A stretch of DNA of 47,091 bases from Ruminococcus sp. (GCA_017416065.1 JAFQDM010000010.1:1-47091), one strand, 5' to 3'. Positions 23,642-32,124 are shown, counted from the stretch's first letter. A program made the numbers and translations. The notes: generated from the sequence alone by a model not told the origin.

Positions 23642-24901
23642 ATGTCTTTATTTGGAGGAGTGATCTCCATTTCCGGAGTTTCTTTCTTCTTGTTCTGTGT
23701 GTTTGCCGTGCTGCTTGCAGGCTACGCACTGGGTCGAATCACCATAAAGGGTGTTTCTTTGGGTGACGCAGGTGTGTTCATTGTGGCTTTGCTCTTTGGC
23801 GCATTTTTCTGCTCAGGACTTGCAACGGATACCTTTGGTATGAAGCCTCTTGAGTTCAGCGGAGAGTGGCTGGAGCTTCTTGAGAGTTTTGGACTTATCC
23901 TTTTTGTTACAAGCGTGGGCTTTATTGCAGGACCCAAGTTCTTTGCAAATATGAAGAAAAACTTCAAGTCCTACGTTCTTTTGGGACTTATCATCATCAT
24001 TGCAGGCGGACTTGCCGCTTTTGGATGTATAATGCTGGGCGAGCACGTGTTTGGCTACGGTGCAGAGTCCATCACAGATATTGACGGCTTTGTGGCAATG
24101 ATAGTGGGACTGCTCTCAGGCTCACTCACATCAACCCCTGCATTCTCCGCCGCAAAGGCAACTGTAGCACCTGAGTACCAGAGCCTTGTTTCCGTAGGTT
24201 ACGGCATAGCTTACATATTCGGCGTTGTGGGTGTTGTGCTCTTTGTTCAGCTTATTCCCAAGCTTACAAAGGCAGATATGGCAAAGGAACGTGCGGCAAT
24301 TGCAATTAAAGAAAGCGAAACGGCAAAGGCTAAAAAGGAGAGGACCTTCCACTTTGACCATATGGGTGTTTGCGTGTTCTCCCTTGCAGCTATTCTGGGC
24401 ACATTCGTAGGCAAGATCAAGATCCCCATGAGCGCTCAGGGACTTTCGGGAACTTGCTTCTCTTTGACCACCACAGGCGGTTGCCTGCTTGTGTCCCTTT
24501 TGCTGGGACACTTCGGAGGCTTTGGCAAAGTAAGCCTTATGCCCAAGGAATCCACCCTTAAGCTCTTCCGTGAGCTTGGACTTGTGCTTTTCCTTGTGGG
24601 AGCAGGTATCCCCGGCGGAATGGACTTTGTTGCAAACTTCAACGGAATGTACTTCGTATACGGAATCATTATGACGATTGTTCCCATGATACTGGGCTTC
24701 CTGTTTGCAAAGTATGTCTTAAAGCTTAAGCTTCTCAACAACTTAGGCTCCATCACAGGCGGTATGACATCTACCCCTGCACTGGGTACGCTCATAGGTG
24801 TTGCAGGCACAGAGGACGTGGCAGCAGCTTATGCGGCCACCTATCCCATTGCACTAATTGTGGTTGTGCTTGTGTCCCAGTTCCTTATACTTATGTTCTA
24901 A
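23642..24901 (+). CDS. AspT/YidE-type (AAE family) transporter, candidate succinate exporter
   Basis: A 419-residue integral membrane protein with about 10-12 hydrophobic segments and an internal duplication. The paired motifs GSLTSTPAFSAA (about residue 160) and GGMTSTPALGTL (about 376) mark the aspartate:alanine exchanger family. A short, charged cytoplasmic loop (about 210-240) replaces the TrkA-C domains found in many members. The family includes AspT, which swaps aspartate for alanine, and SucE, the succinate exporter of Corynebacterium. As last gene of an oxaloacetate-to-succinate operon, succinate export (or dicarboxylate exchange) is the likely role; the substrate is inferred from context. 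AAGGAG lies before the ATG, and a terminator follows. Confidence 0.85.
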   Translation: MSLFGGVISISGVSFFLFCVFAVLLAGYALGRITIKGVSLGDAGVFIVALLFGAFFCSGLATDTFGMKPLEFSGEWLELLESFGLILFVTSVGFIAGPKFFANMKKNFKSYVLLGLIIIIAGGLAAFGCIMLGEHVFGYGAESITDIDGFVAMIVGLLSGSLTSTPAFSAAKATVAPEYQSLVSVGYGIAYIFGVVGVVLFVQLIPKLTKADMAKERAAIAIKESETAKAKKERTFHFDHMGVCVFSLAAILGTFVGKIKIPMSAQGLSGTCFSLTTTGGCLLVSLLLGHFGGFGKVSLMPKESTLKLFRELGLVLFLVGAGIPGGMDFVANFNGMYFVYGIIMTIVPMILGFLFAKYVLKLKLLNNLGSITGGMTSTPALGTLIGVAGTEDVAAAYAATYPIALIVVVLVSQFLILMF

Positions 24902-24923
24902 TTTAATATTGATGTAAATAATC

Positions 24924-24968
24924 AGAGCAAGAACAGAAGGGTTTATCCTTTTGATCTTGCTCTTTTGT
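24924..24968 (+). terminator. Terminator of the redox operon
   Basis: AGAGCAAGA (24924-24932) pairs with TCTTGCTCT (24955-24963), with an inner CAGAAGG/CCTTTTG stem, and is followed by TTTGTTTTGG. It closes the 12-gene unit that starts at 12431. I saw no other strong terminator inside that unit. Confidence 0.85.
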
Positions 24969-25009
24969 TTTGGAATATATTTAAGTGAAATAATTATTAA
25001 AATATTGTA

Positions 25010-25060
25010 TTGACAAATTTTGGCGAGTATTGTATTATTGTGTTAATACAGTAATACAAT
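25010..25060 (+). promoter_or_regulatory. Promoter with overlapping multi-repeat operator
   Basis: TTGACA (25010-25015) and TATTAT (25033-25038) are 17 bases apart. Overlapping the -10 and start site is an inverted repeat with 12-base arms, ATTGTATTATTG (25029-25040) and CAGTAATACAAT (25049-25060), 11 of 12 positions paired. A nested pair TGTATTA (25031-25037) / TAATACA (25044-25050) and a second direct TAATACA (25052-25058) give three copies of one half-site. The GntR-family protein encoded downstream is the natural candidate to bind it. Confidence 0.7.
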
Positions 25061-25076
25061 CTGCGAGGTGACTGTT

Positions 25077-25556
25077 ATGAGGCTTAGATTCATATTTACG
25101 CTATTATCCCTTATCCTTGTCGGTATACCGAGTTTAAACGGATGCTTTGCTTTTCTTGAGGACGAGGTTGTTGTTTCTCTTGGTGAATATACTCATAAGG
25201 AGTTCTACACAAGCGGCGGATTTCAGGATTATACAGACTATGCAAAGTATCATTACGATGATGTGGATTTAAAGGATAACCCTTATCTTAAACAGGTGAA
25301 TGATGAAAATATTTCTGAGTTTATTGATTTCCTGGAGAACTTTGAAAGCTGGGTATATATTCATGCAGAGTCAGAGCCTGAGGGTGAACTTGCTGTGAGT
25401 TATGATTTCAACACAGATATTATCTCAGAGGATGATTACGTTTACATGGATAATCGCTACGATGGAGATGATGAACTATTTGAATTCTCTAATTATAATC
25501 TATACTTTTTTGACTCACAGAGCAAAATACTATATTTCTTTCATAATAATATTTAA
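25077..25556 (+). CDS. Small acidic putative lipoprotein, unknown function
   Basis: A 159-residue protein starting MRLRFIFTLLSLILVGIPS, with LNGC as a likely lipobox, so probably anchored outside the membrane. The mature part is very rich in Asp, Glu and Tyr (for example DYTDYAKYHYDD and SEDDYVYMDNRYDGDD). No family is recognised. The ATG at 25077 follows GAGGTG by 6 bases; an in-frame GTG at 25068 lacks a binding site. It is the first gene behind the operator-bearing promoter and 73 bases ahead of the GntR gene, so it may be part of that regulon. Base use is more AT-rich than in the preceding redox operon. Confidence 0.75.
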   Translation: MRLRFIFTLLSLILVGIPSLNGCFAFLEDEVVVSLGEYTHKEFYTSGGFQDYTDYAKYHYDDVDLKDNPYLKQVNDENISEFIDFLENFESWVYIHAESEPEGELAVSYDFNTDIISEDDYVYMDNRYDGDDELFEFSNYNLYFFDSQSKILYFFHNNI

Positions 25557-25629
25557 ACAGAATATTGTATATTCAGTTTAAGTGATAAGAATACATATTC
25601 ATCTGATAAAATAAAAAGGAGGCGTGTAT

Positions 25630-25989
25630 ATGGCGTGGAGCTTTGACAGACATACCCCCGTATATCTGCAGATTATGGCCCGAATCCGCAACGAGATAAT
25701 CAAGGGCACCTACAAGCCCCATTCTCAGATTCCCTCTGTGCGGCAATTGGCACTTGAAGCGGCGGTAAATCCCAACACCGTTCAGCGTGCTTTGGCGGAC
25801 TTGGAGGCGGAAGGGCTCATCTACTCTGAGAGCACGGCAGGCAGATTTGTAACGGGAGATACAGAGCTTATTGCGGCGGCAAAGCACAGAGCCGCAAAAG
25901 AGTTTGTGGACGGATTCCTGAGCAAGGCAAAGGAGCTGTCCATAAGCAAAGCAGAGCTTACAAAAATGATAGAGGAGGAGAAAGAATGA
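25630..25989 (+). CDS. GntR-family transcriptional regulator, YtrA type
   Basis: A 119-residue short GntR protein. The winged helix spans about residues 8-75 (PVYLQIMARIRNEIIKGTY, IPSVRQLALEAAVNPNTVQRAL, LEAEGLIYS). Only a 40-residue helical tail follows, which is the YtrA subfamily layout. Such regulators usually repress the ABC transporter genes next to them and often respond to cell-wall-active compounds; the inducer here is unknown. The ATG at 25630 has GGAGG 8 bases upstream and is preferred to the GTG at 25624. The stop overlaps the ABC ATPase start by 4 bases. Confidence 0.9.
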   Translation: MAWSFDRHTPVYLQIMARIRNEIIKGTYKPHSQIPSVRQLALEAAVNPNTVQRALADLEAEGLIYSESTAGRFVTGDTELIAAAKHRAAKEFVDGFLSKAKELSISKAELTKMIEEEKE

Positions 25990-26699
25990 GCATACTTGAA
26001 TGCAGAGAACTTACCAAGGCATACAGAAAAGGCTTCAACATTCTGAACAGTATGAACCTTTCTGTGCCAAAGGGTCGCATTGTAGGGCTTTTGGGTCCAA
26101 ACGGATGCGGTAAATCCACTTTGATCAAACTTGTGGCAGGGCTTTTACAGCCAAATGCAGGTGAAATACTCATAGACGGCAAAAGGGTAGGGGAAGAGAC
26201 AAAGGCTATGGTGTCTTACCTTCCCGAGCGCACCTACTTTAACGGCTGGATGCGTGTGGATGAGCTTGTAAACTACTTTGCAGAGTTTTACGCGGACTTT
26301 GACGAGGAGAAGGCGTACAGACTCCTTGCTGACCTGTCTATCGACCCCAAGGCTAAGCTTAAGGCTCTCTCCAAGGGTACTAAAGAAAAGGTTCAGCTGG
26401 TACTTGTGATGTCACGCAGAGCAAAGCTTTATCTGCTCGACGAGCCAATTGCAGGTGTTGATCCTGCCGCAAGAGAGTACATACTCAGCACTATAGTTGG
26501 CAACTACAACCCGGATTCAACCATAATCATCACCACCCATCTGATCTCTGATGTTGAGCAGGTGCTGGATGATTTCATGTTTGTTTCCTACGGCGGACAG
26601 ATACTCAAAAGCGGCAGTGCAGAAGCGGCACGTCAGGAAAACGGCTGCTCGCTTGATGAACTTTTCAGGGAGGTGTTCAGATGTTCTCAAAACTTCTAA
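25986..26699 (+). CDS. ABC transporter ATP-binding protein
   Basis: A 237-residue ATPase. Walker A is GPNGCGKST (about residues 37-45), the signature is LSKGTKEKVQ (a degenerate LSGGQ), and Walker B is LYLLDEPIAGVDP. The switch histidine follows in IITTHLISDVE. The LSKG form is common in YtrB/BcrA-like exporters. It is coupled to the GntR gene (4-base overlap) and to the permease (19-base overlap). With that permease it should form an exporter or a sensing transporter of the YtrB type. Confidence 0.93.
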   Translation: MSILECRELTKAYRKGFNILNSMNLSVPKGRIVGLLGPNGCGKSTLIKLVAGLLQPNAGEILIDGKRVGEETKAMVSYLPERTYFNGWMRVDELVNYFAEFYADFDEEKAYRLLADLSIDPKAKLKALSKGTKEKVQLVLVMSRRAKLYLLDEPIAGVDPAAREYILSTIVGNYNPDSTIIITTHLISDVEQVLDDFMFVSYGGQILKSGSAEAARQENGCSLDELFREVFRCSQNF

Positions 26700-27508
26700 A
26701 GCACGATACCCGCGCCATACTCAAGTACTGGTGGATAGGTGCGGTTGTGTCTCTGGGCATATCTGCCCTTGGCGGCATTTGTATGCAGATAAACAGCGTA
26801 GAATACACAAAATACAGTACAATAATCGCATTTGCAGGTGTGGGCACGTTTTTTTCAATAGTGGGAATTGTGCTCCTGCCTTTGTTTACAGAGGTGCTTT
26901 TGCTTGTGCGGTATTATAAGCATTTCTTTACTGATGAGGGCTACCTTACCTTCACACTTCCTGTCAAGAGAACACAGCTTCTTGATTCAAAAGTCTTCAC
27001 AGCTTTCATTTTTAATACTGCATCCATTCTGCTTGTTGCAATTGATGCTTTAATAATGTTCTCCATTGGGGCGCCTGATATTGTTTTTGACGCAGGAACC
27101 TGGCAGGATGTGTTTGAGAAGATAGGTGATCTGTTCAGCGCATTTGGAGGCTACAGCGTGCCGTATATTCTTTTGAGCATTCTGATAATTATCTCATTTC
27201 TTCTGCTGCAGTCATTGTTTGTGTTTGCCTGCATTACCTTGGCATCGTCTATAGTAAAGAAGCACAAGATACTTGCCGCCATAGGCATCTATTACGGAGC
27301 AAGCATTGCCTTCGCCGTTTTGCTGAATATCATGACCTTAGGCGGACTTCCTACGGTTTTAAATCACATTTCTCAGCTTGAGGGTGGCAGTTTTATAGCG
27401 GCTACGCTGTTTGTGCTTGTGGGTGTGCTGGGAATATTGATCCTTGCGTTGGGAGGACTGTATTTCTTTGTGCTCTATCTGCTGGATAGACGCCTGAATC
27501 TGGAGTAA
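26681..27508 (+). CDS. ABC transporter permease
   Basis: A 275-residue membrane protein with six clear hydrophobic segments: about 17-40, 48-75, 102-125, 160-190, 200-225 and 240-268. It matches the layout of ABC-2 type permeases that work with the ATPase encoded just upstream. The ATG lies inside the ATPase gene and follows GGGAGGTG. The transported compound cannot be inferred. Confidence 0.88.
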   Translation: MFSKLLKHDTRAILKYWWIGAVVSLGISALGGICMQINSVEYTKYSTIIAFAGVGTFFSIVGIVLLPLFTEVLLLVRYYKHFFTDEGYLTFTLPVKRTQLLDSKVFTAFIFNTASILLVAIDALIMFSIGAPDIVFDAGTWQDVFEKIGDLFSAFGGYSVPYILLSILIIISFLLLQSLFVFACITLASSIVKKHKILAAIGIYYGASIAFAVLLNIMTLGGLPTVLNHISQLEGGSFIAATLFVLVGVLGILILALGGLYFFVLYLLDRRLNLE

Positions 27509-27521
27509 GGTGGTGACTGAT

Positions 27522-28487
27522 ATGAAGAAAATATTTTCTATTCTTATGGCTTCGCTGATTCTTGCGTTGTCCCTTTGTGCTTTTGTCCCGAGTATCAGCG
27601 CCGCGCAGGAGGATTGGGTGCTGGGACCCTATGCAGAGTACATCACTCACTCAGGCAAGACCTATTATCATCTCAATACACCCTTTTCCTTGGATTATGA
27701 GTTTGATCACAGAGTGATAGACCTTGAGTTTTCTGACGAAAAAACAGAAGAGAAATTTGAAGGCTCGCACATAAGTGTTTTTGGCCGTGCAGTGGATATT
27801 TTGATAGAGGTAGAGCTGTATAGAATGGGCTACTACAGCGAAACACGTGTTTACATAGAAGAATCACATCTGCAGGAATACAAAGACATTACACGGGGTG
27901 TTGCAAACAAATACTCAATATGGAATTACTACGGCTATAATAAATTTGAGTTCACAGATGCAGATTATAAAGGATGGCTTCAGGGCGGCACCGTGACAAT
28001 GGATGCAAGCAAGGTGTATAATTACGATCTGTACAATGTTTGTGCTGTTGATGATACGTTGCTGTTTAACTCAGAGTGTGCACTGATCCTGCACGATTAT
28101 TATTCAGATGAGCTGTTCCTGCTGAGCTACGGCGATTACGACAGCAGGTATTTTTACGGCGACGGAAGCTTTAATGCAGAAGGTGGCAAGGAAGTGACTG
28201 TGTACACCCTTGAGGATGAAAAGCTCAGAAACGAGCTTACAACCTTTGTAAACACAGAGCCGGAGGATGAGCTTGGTTGGCTTGTGGTGGAGAAAGTAAA
28301 CGAGACTGCGGCACTTACCTTTTGCGGAGTGGTCTTTGGCGTTCTGCCTTTGGGCTTGCTGGTGTTCTCTGTAGTTATGCTGTTCTTCATTAAGGATAAA
28401 AAGTACATAAGACCCTATGTGGTTATGGCGGCAGGTTCACTGCTTGTGATCCTTGCATTTTTGGCATTGTTTGTGATTTTGATATAA
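27522..28487 (+). CDS. Membrane protein with large extracellular domain, unknown function
   Basis: A 321-residue protein with a signal peptide (MKKIFSILMASLILALSLCAF, cleavage near SISAAQ), a soluble region of about 230 residues rich in Tyr, Asp and Glu, and two C-terminal transmembrane helices (about 258-283 and 295-320). The ATG at 27522 follows AAGGTGGTGA. It ends the GntR-ABC operon 13 bases after the permease, so it may be an accessory or sensor subunit of that transporter. The Tyr/Asp-rich extracellular part resembles in composition the small lipoprotein that opens the operon. No known family was recognised. Confidence 0.78.
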   Translation: MKKIFSILMASLILALSLCAFVPSISAAQEDWVLGPYAEYITHSGKTYYHLNTPFSLDYEFDHRVIDLEFSDEKTEEKFEGSHISVFGRAVDILIEVELYRMGYYSETRVYIEESHLQEYKDITRGVANKYSIWNYYGYNKFEFTDADYKGWLQGGTVTMDASKVYNYDLYNVCAVDDTLLFNSECALILHDYYSDELFLLSYGDYDSRYFYGDGSFNAEGGKEVTVYTLEDEKLRNELTTFVNTEPEDELGWLVVEKVNETAALTFCGVVFGVLPLGLLVFSVVMLFFIKDKKYIRPYVVMAAGSLLVILAFLALFVILI

Positions 28488-28502
28488 GGATACATAAAAA
28501 TT

Positions 28503-28538
28503 ACGCCCCTACGGCTTCGAAAACCGTAGGGGCGTTTT
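28503..28538. terminator. Strong bidirectional terminator
   Basis: A perfect 12-bp stem, ACGCCCCTACGG (28503-28514) with CCGTAGGGGCGT (28524-28535), encloses CTTCGAAAA. It is followed by T on the plus strand and preceded by A-rich sequence (TAAAAATT), so it can end both the GntR operon and the converging ATPase gene. Confidence 0.92.
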
Positions 28539-28554
28539 GCATACCTTGAATGTT

Positions 28555-31170
28555 TTATTTGTGGGGCTTAATAAGGCCCAGAGCCTTGGAGAGCTCCATA
28601 AGAATGGTGGGGACGCATATAAGTCCAAAGGAAATAAGGTACAACTGCCAGGGAAGGATAACAAGGTTGAATGCAATTCTGACGGGAGTGAACAGTACAA
28701 GGAATACCAAAAGCACAGATGCAAGCACTGCAAGGTTCAGCTTTTTGTTGGTAAAGATTCCCGTCTTGAAGAGTGAGCGCTCACTGCGCATATTGAATGC
28801 CTGAAGCACCTGAGAGAGGGAGAGGATCATAAATGCCATGGTCTGACCGCCCTCAACGATTCCTGTCCATTTGGAGCCGATAAAGTATCCAAGCAGAGTC
28901 AGCAGACCGAACATAAGTCCCTGGAGCACAACTCTGATGCCCATACCGTTTGCAAAGATTCCCTCGTTCTTGGGCTTTGGCTTTCTGTCCATTACGTCTG
29001 ATTCCACAGGCTCCATACCAAGTGCGATGGCAGGCAGGGAGTCGGTTACAAGGTTTATCCACAGAAGCTGCATAGAGAGCAGGGGAGAAGTGTGCCACAA
29101 AAGCATTGCCGCAAATACAGCCACAACCTCGCCGATGTTTGTACCCAGCAGGAAGCCTACGACCTTCTTGATGTTTGCGTAGATTCCTCTGCCTTCTCTT
29201 ACCGCTTCAACTATCGTGGAGAAGTTGTCGTCCGTAAGGGTCATATCTGCGGCACCCTTTGCAACGTCTGTGCCCGTGATGCCCATTGCACAGCCGATGT
29301 CTGCGGCTTTCAGGGCAGGAGCATCGTTTACTCCGTCACCCGTCATAGATACAACCTGACCCTTTCTCTGCCAAGCTTTAACGATTCTGATCTTATTCTC
29401 GGGGGAAACTCGTGCGTAAACAGAGATCTTCTCAACGTTTGCGTCCAGCTCCTCTTCGCTCATAGCGTCAAGCTGTGTGCCTGTGATGGCCATATCGCCC
29501 TCCCGGAATATGCCCAGCTCCTTAGCGATGGCTTTTGCGGTGATAACGTGGTCACCTGTGATCATAACAGGTCTGATGCCTGCCTTGCGGCAGGTCTCAA
29601 CAGCAACCTTTGCCTCGGGTCTTGGAGGGTCTATCATACCCAGAAGTCCCATAAAGGTAAGGTCTTTTTCTATCTGTTCGGGGTCGAGTGTATCCGGAAT
29701 TTCGTCGATCTCTTTGTAAGCTACGGCAAGCACTCGCAGAGCATCCTCGCTGAGTGATTCCGTGATCTCTTTTGCTTTCTCAAGGTTGCCCTTTACACAG
29801 CGTCCTGCCATTATATCGAAGGCACCCTTGACTATGACCACGTTCTTGCCGTTTATGCAGTTGATGCTGGTCATAAGCTTTCTGTCAGAGTCGAAGGGGA
29901 TTCCCGCAACTCTGGGGAACTGCTTGTTTATCTCGTCTTTTAGGATGGAGCTTTTGTAAGCCGCAAGCACAATGGCAGTTTCCGTGGGGTCGCCTATGTG
30001 CTGTTCTTCTCCGTTTGTAAATACCACGGAGCCGTCGCAGCAAAGTGTGCCGAAGGTGAGCAGTCTTTTGATGCTGTCAGGTACGTTTTCGCTCATATCC
30101 GTTGCATCCGTGTCGCCGTCTGCAAAGGCCTTCATAACCGTCATTTTGTTCTGTGTGAGCGTTCCTGTTTTGTCTGAGCAGATCACGGAGGCACTTCCCA
30201 GAGTTTCCACGGCCGGGAGCCTGCGGATGAGTGCGTTGCGCTTGACCATTCGCTGAACGCCGATGGAGAGCACAATGGTAACTATTGCAGGCAGTCCCTC
30301 GGGAATAGCGGATACTGCCAGAGAAACTGAGGTCATAAACAGATGGATGGGGTCGAGCCTATTGAGAAGTCCAACAACGAAGATGACCGCACAGGCACCT
30401 AATGCCACAAAGCCCAAGTACTTGCCAAGCTGTGCAAGCTTTTGCTGCAGGGGAGTCTGGGTGGAGGCTTCTCCCTGGAGGAGGTTTGCGATCTTACCCA
30501 TTTCCGTGTTCATACCCGTGCCCGTTACAACGGCGGTTGCTGTTCCGTAGGTGATGCTGCAGCCTGAGAAAACCATATTCTTTCTGTCGCCCAAAGGAGC
30601 ATTTGCCTCTACCTGTGCATTTGCGTCCTTTTCTGAGGGAACGGATTCACCCGTCAGGGCAGATTCCTCGGACTTAAGGCTCGTACTCTCTATAAGCCTT
30701 GCATCTGCAGGCACAAAATCTCCTGCTTCAAGGTGAATGATGTCTCCGGGTACAAGCTGTGATGCGTCAATTATCTTTTCTTCTCCGTCACGGATGACTC
30801 TTGCGTGGGGAGCAGACATATTCTTCAGCGCATCTAAGGCCTTTTCTGCCTTGCTCTCCTGCACAACACCCATTATGGCATTGAGCACAACGATCAGCAG
30901 AATGAGTCCCGGCTCAAAGAGCTCGCCCCAGTTTATTTCAATGCAGACAATTGCAAAGGACACGATTGCCGCAATGATCAGAATGACGATCATTACGTCC
31001 TTGAACTGATCAAGAAATCTCTGAAAATTTGATTTTTTCTTTTTTTCCTGAAGTCTGTTGGGCCCGTATTCTGCCTGCAGTGCTTTTACCTGCTGAGTGG
31101 TCAGACCCTTTTCACGGTTCACAGAAAACTGTTTGATGACTTCTTCCTTTGAAATATCGTGTGAAGCCAA
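28555..31170 (-). CDS. P2-type calcium-transporting ATPase
   Basis: An 871-residue P-type ATPase that pumps cations, most likely Ca2+, out of the cell. Motifs in order: N-terminal cation ATPase domain, ALTGESVP (dephosphorylation loop), IPEGLPAI (TM4 cation site), CSDKTGTLTQNKM (phosphorylated Asp), TGDGVNDAPALKAADIG (hinge), and NLVTDSLPAIALGMEP (TM6 site). The PEGLP and NLVTD combination is that of SERCA/PMCA-like bacterial enzymes rather than of heavy-metal or potassium pumps. Translation starts at a TTG at 31170, with GGGAGG 8 bases upstream; no in-frame ATG is nearby. It is monocistronic. Confidence 0.94.
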   Translation of the reverse strand: MASHDISKEEVIKQFSVNREKGLTTQQVKALQAEYGPNRLQEKKKKSNFQRFLDQFKDVMIVILIIAAIVSFAIVCIEINWGELFEPGLILLIVVLNAIMGVVQESKAEKALDALKNMSAPHARVIRDGEEKIIDASQLVPGDIIHLEAGDFVPADARLIESTSLKSEESALTGESVPSEKDANAQVEANAPLGDRKNMVFSGCSITYGTATAVVTGTGMNTEMGKIANLLQGEASTQTPLQQKLAQLGKYLGFVALGACAVIFVVGLLNRLDPIHLFMTSVSLAVSAIPEGLPAIVTIVLSIGVQRMVKRNALIRRLPAVETLGSASVICSDKTGTLTQNKMTVMKAFADGDTDATDMSENVPDSIKRLLTFGTLCCDGSVVFTNGEEQHIGDPTETAIVLAAYKSSILKDEINKQFPRVAGIPFDSDRKLMTSINCINGKNVVIVKGAFDIMAGRCVKGNLEKAKEITESLSEDALRVLAVAYKEIDEIPDTLDPEQIEKDLTFMGLLGMIDPPRPEAKVAVETCRKAGIRPVMITGDHVITAKAIAKELGIFREGDMAITGTQLDAMSEEELDANVEKISVYARVSPENKIRIVKAWQRKGQVVSMTGDGVNDAPALKAADIGCAMGITGTDVAKGAADMTLTDDNFSTIVEAVREGRGIYANIKKVVGFLLGTNIGEVVAVFAAMLLWHTSPLLSMQLLWINLVTDSLPAIALGMEPVESDVMDRKPKPKNEGIFANGMGIRVVLQGLMFGLLTLLGYFIGSKWTGIVEGGQTMAFMILSLSQVLQAFNMRSERSLFKTGIFTNKKLNLAVLASVLLVFLVLFTPVRIAFNLVILPWQLYLISFGLICVPTILMELSKALGLIKPHK

Positions 31171-31242
31171 TTAGGATACCTCCCAAAAAATTATTGTTAT
31201 GTTTTGACAGGGCACATGGTGCCAAATTCAACCATTTTTAAT

Positions 31243-31270
31243 ATTATAGCAAATTTTTAAATAAATACAA
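31243..31270 (-). promoter_or_regulatory. Promoter of the calcium ATPase gene
   Basis: On the minus strand TTGTAT (complement of 31265-31270) and TATAAT (complement of 31243-31248) are 16 bases apart. The roughly 65-base leader holds a small hairpin, GGCAC-ATG-GTGCC, at 31211-31223, whose role is unknown. Confidence 0.7.
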
Positions 31271-31363
31271 CATCAGCACGCAAAGTAAATCTTAAAAGTG
31301 TGTTAAATTTGGGTTAATTATTATAAAATATTGAATTTATGTGGTGCATATTCATTTTTGATG

Positions 31364-31372
31364 TGATATAAT
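31364..31372 (+). promoter_or_regulatory. Extended -10 promoter of the HAD phosphatase gene
   Basis: TGATATAAT is an extended -10 (TATAAT at 31367-31372), identical to the one before the redox operon. No good -35 hexamer lies 16-18 bases upstream, as is usual for extended -10 promoters. The start codon is 38 bases downstream. Confidence 0.6.
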
Positions 31373-31409
31373 TGAAGGCAATTGATTTGTGTATATTAAG
31401 GAGAAAACC

Positions 31410-32114
31410 ATGGCACTCACTACAGTTTTATTTGACCTGGACGGAACCTTGCTTCCAATGGATCAGGAGGAATTTGTAAACGCTTATTTCAGCTTGCTTG
31501 CAAAAAGACTTGCACCTATGGGCTACGAGCCGAAGGAGCTTGTTGCTACCATCTGGGCAGGCACAAAGGCTATGCTTGCAAACAAGGGCTCAAGACCTAA
31601 CGACGAGCTGTTCTGGAGCAAATTTGTGGAGAATTACGGTGTGCAGTGCCTCAGAGATAAAGAGCAGATAGATGATTACTACAACAAGGAGTTTCTTTTG
31701 GTAAAGGATATCTGCGGCTTTAATCCCAAAGCGGCAGAGTGTGTGCACAGGATAAAAGAGGCAGGCTTCAGAGCAGCACTTGCAACCCAGCCTATCTTCC
31801 CTCGTACCGCAACTGAGCACCGCACCCGTTGGGCGGGGCTTCAGGTGTCTGACTTTGAGCTGGTCACCACCTATGAAAACATAAACTACTGCAAGCCCTC
31901 CAAAGAATACTATCTGGAGATATGCAGGCGCCTGGGAGTATCTGCAGAGGAATGCCTGATGGTGGGCAATGACGTAGATGACGATATGCCTGCAAGGGAC
32001 ACAGGAATGCAGGTGTTTCTGCTGACAGATTGCCTCATTAATCACAAGGGTGCAGATATTAACGAGTACCCTCACGGAGGCTTTGACGAGCTTCTTGCAT
32101 TTCTGAATATTTAA
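31410..32114 (+). CDS. HAD superfamily hydrolase
   Basis: A 234-residue haloacid-dehalogenase-type phosphatase. Motif I is FDLDGTLLPMD near residue 10, with the two catalytic aspartates. Motif III lysine is in YCKPSKEYY, and motif IV is GNDVDDDMPA. A helical cap domain lies between motifs I and II. The substrate is not evident; phosphoglycolate-like or nucleotide-type phosphatases are possible. The ATG at 31410 follows AAGGAG by 6 bases, and the protein then begins right at the first strand. It is monocistronic. Confidence 0.88.
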   Translation: MALTTVLFDLDGTLLPMDQEEFVNAYFSLLAKRLAPMGYEPKELVATIWAGTKAMLANKGSRPNDELFWSKFVENYGVQCLRDKEQIDDYYNKEFLLVKDICGFNPKAAECVHRIKEAGFRAALATQPIFPRTATEHRTRWAGLQVSDFELVTTYENINYCKPSKEYYLEICRRLGVSAEECLMVGNDVDDDMPARDTGMQVFLLTDCLINHKGADINEYPHGGFDELLAFLNI

Positions 32115-32124
32115 CATAAGCAAA

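Noticed and set aside
31204-31209. TTGACA on the plus strand upstream of the HAD gene
   Set aside because: It lies about 160 bases before the extended -10 and has no -10 at 16-18 bases; chance match in the ATPase leader.
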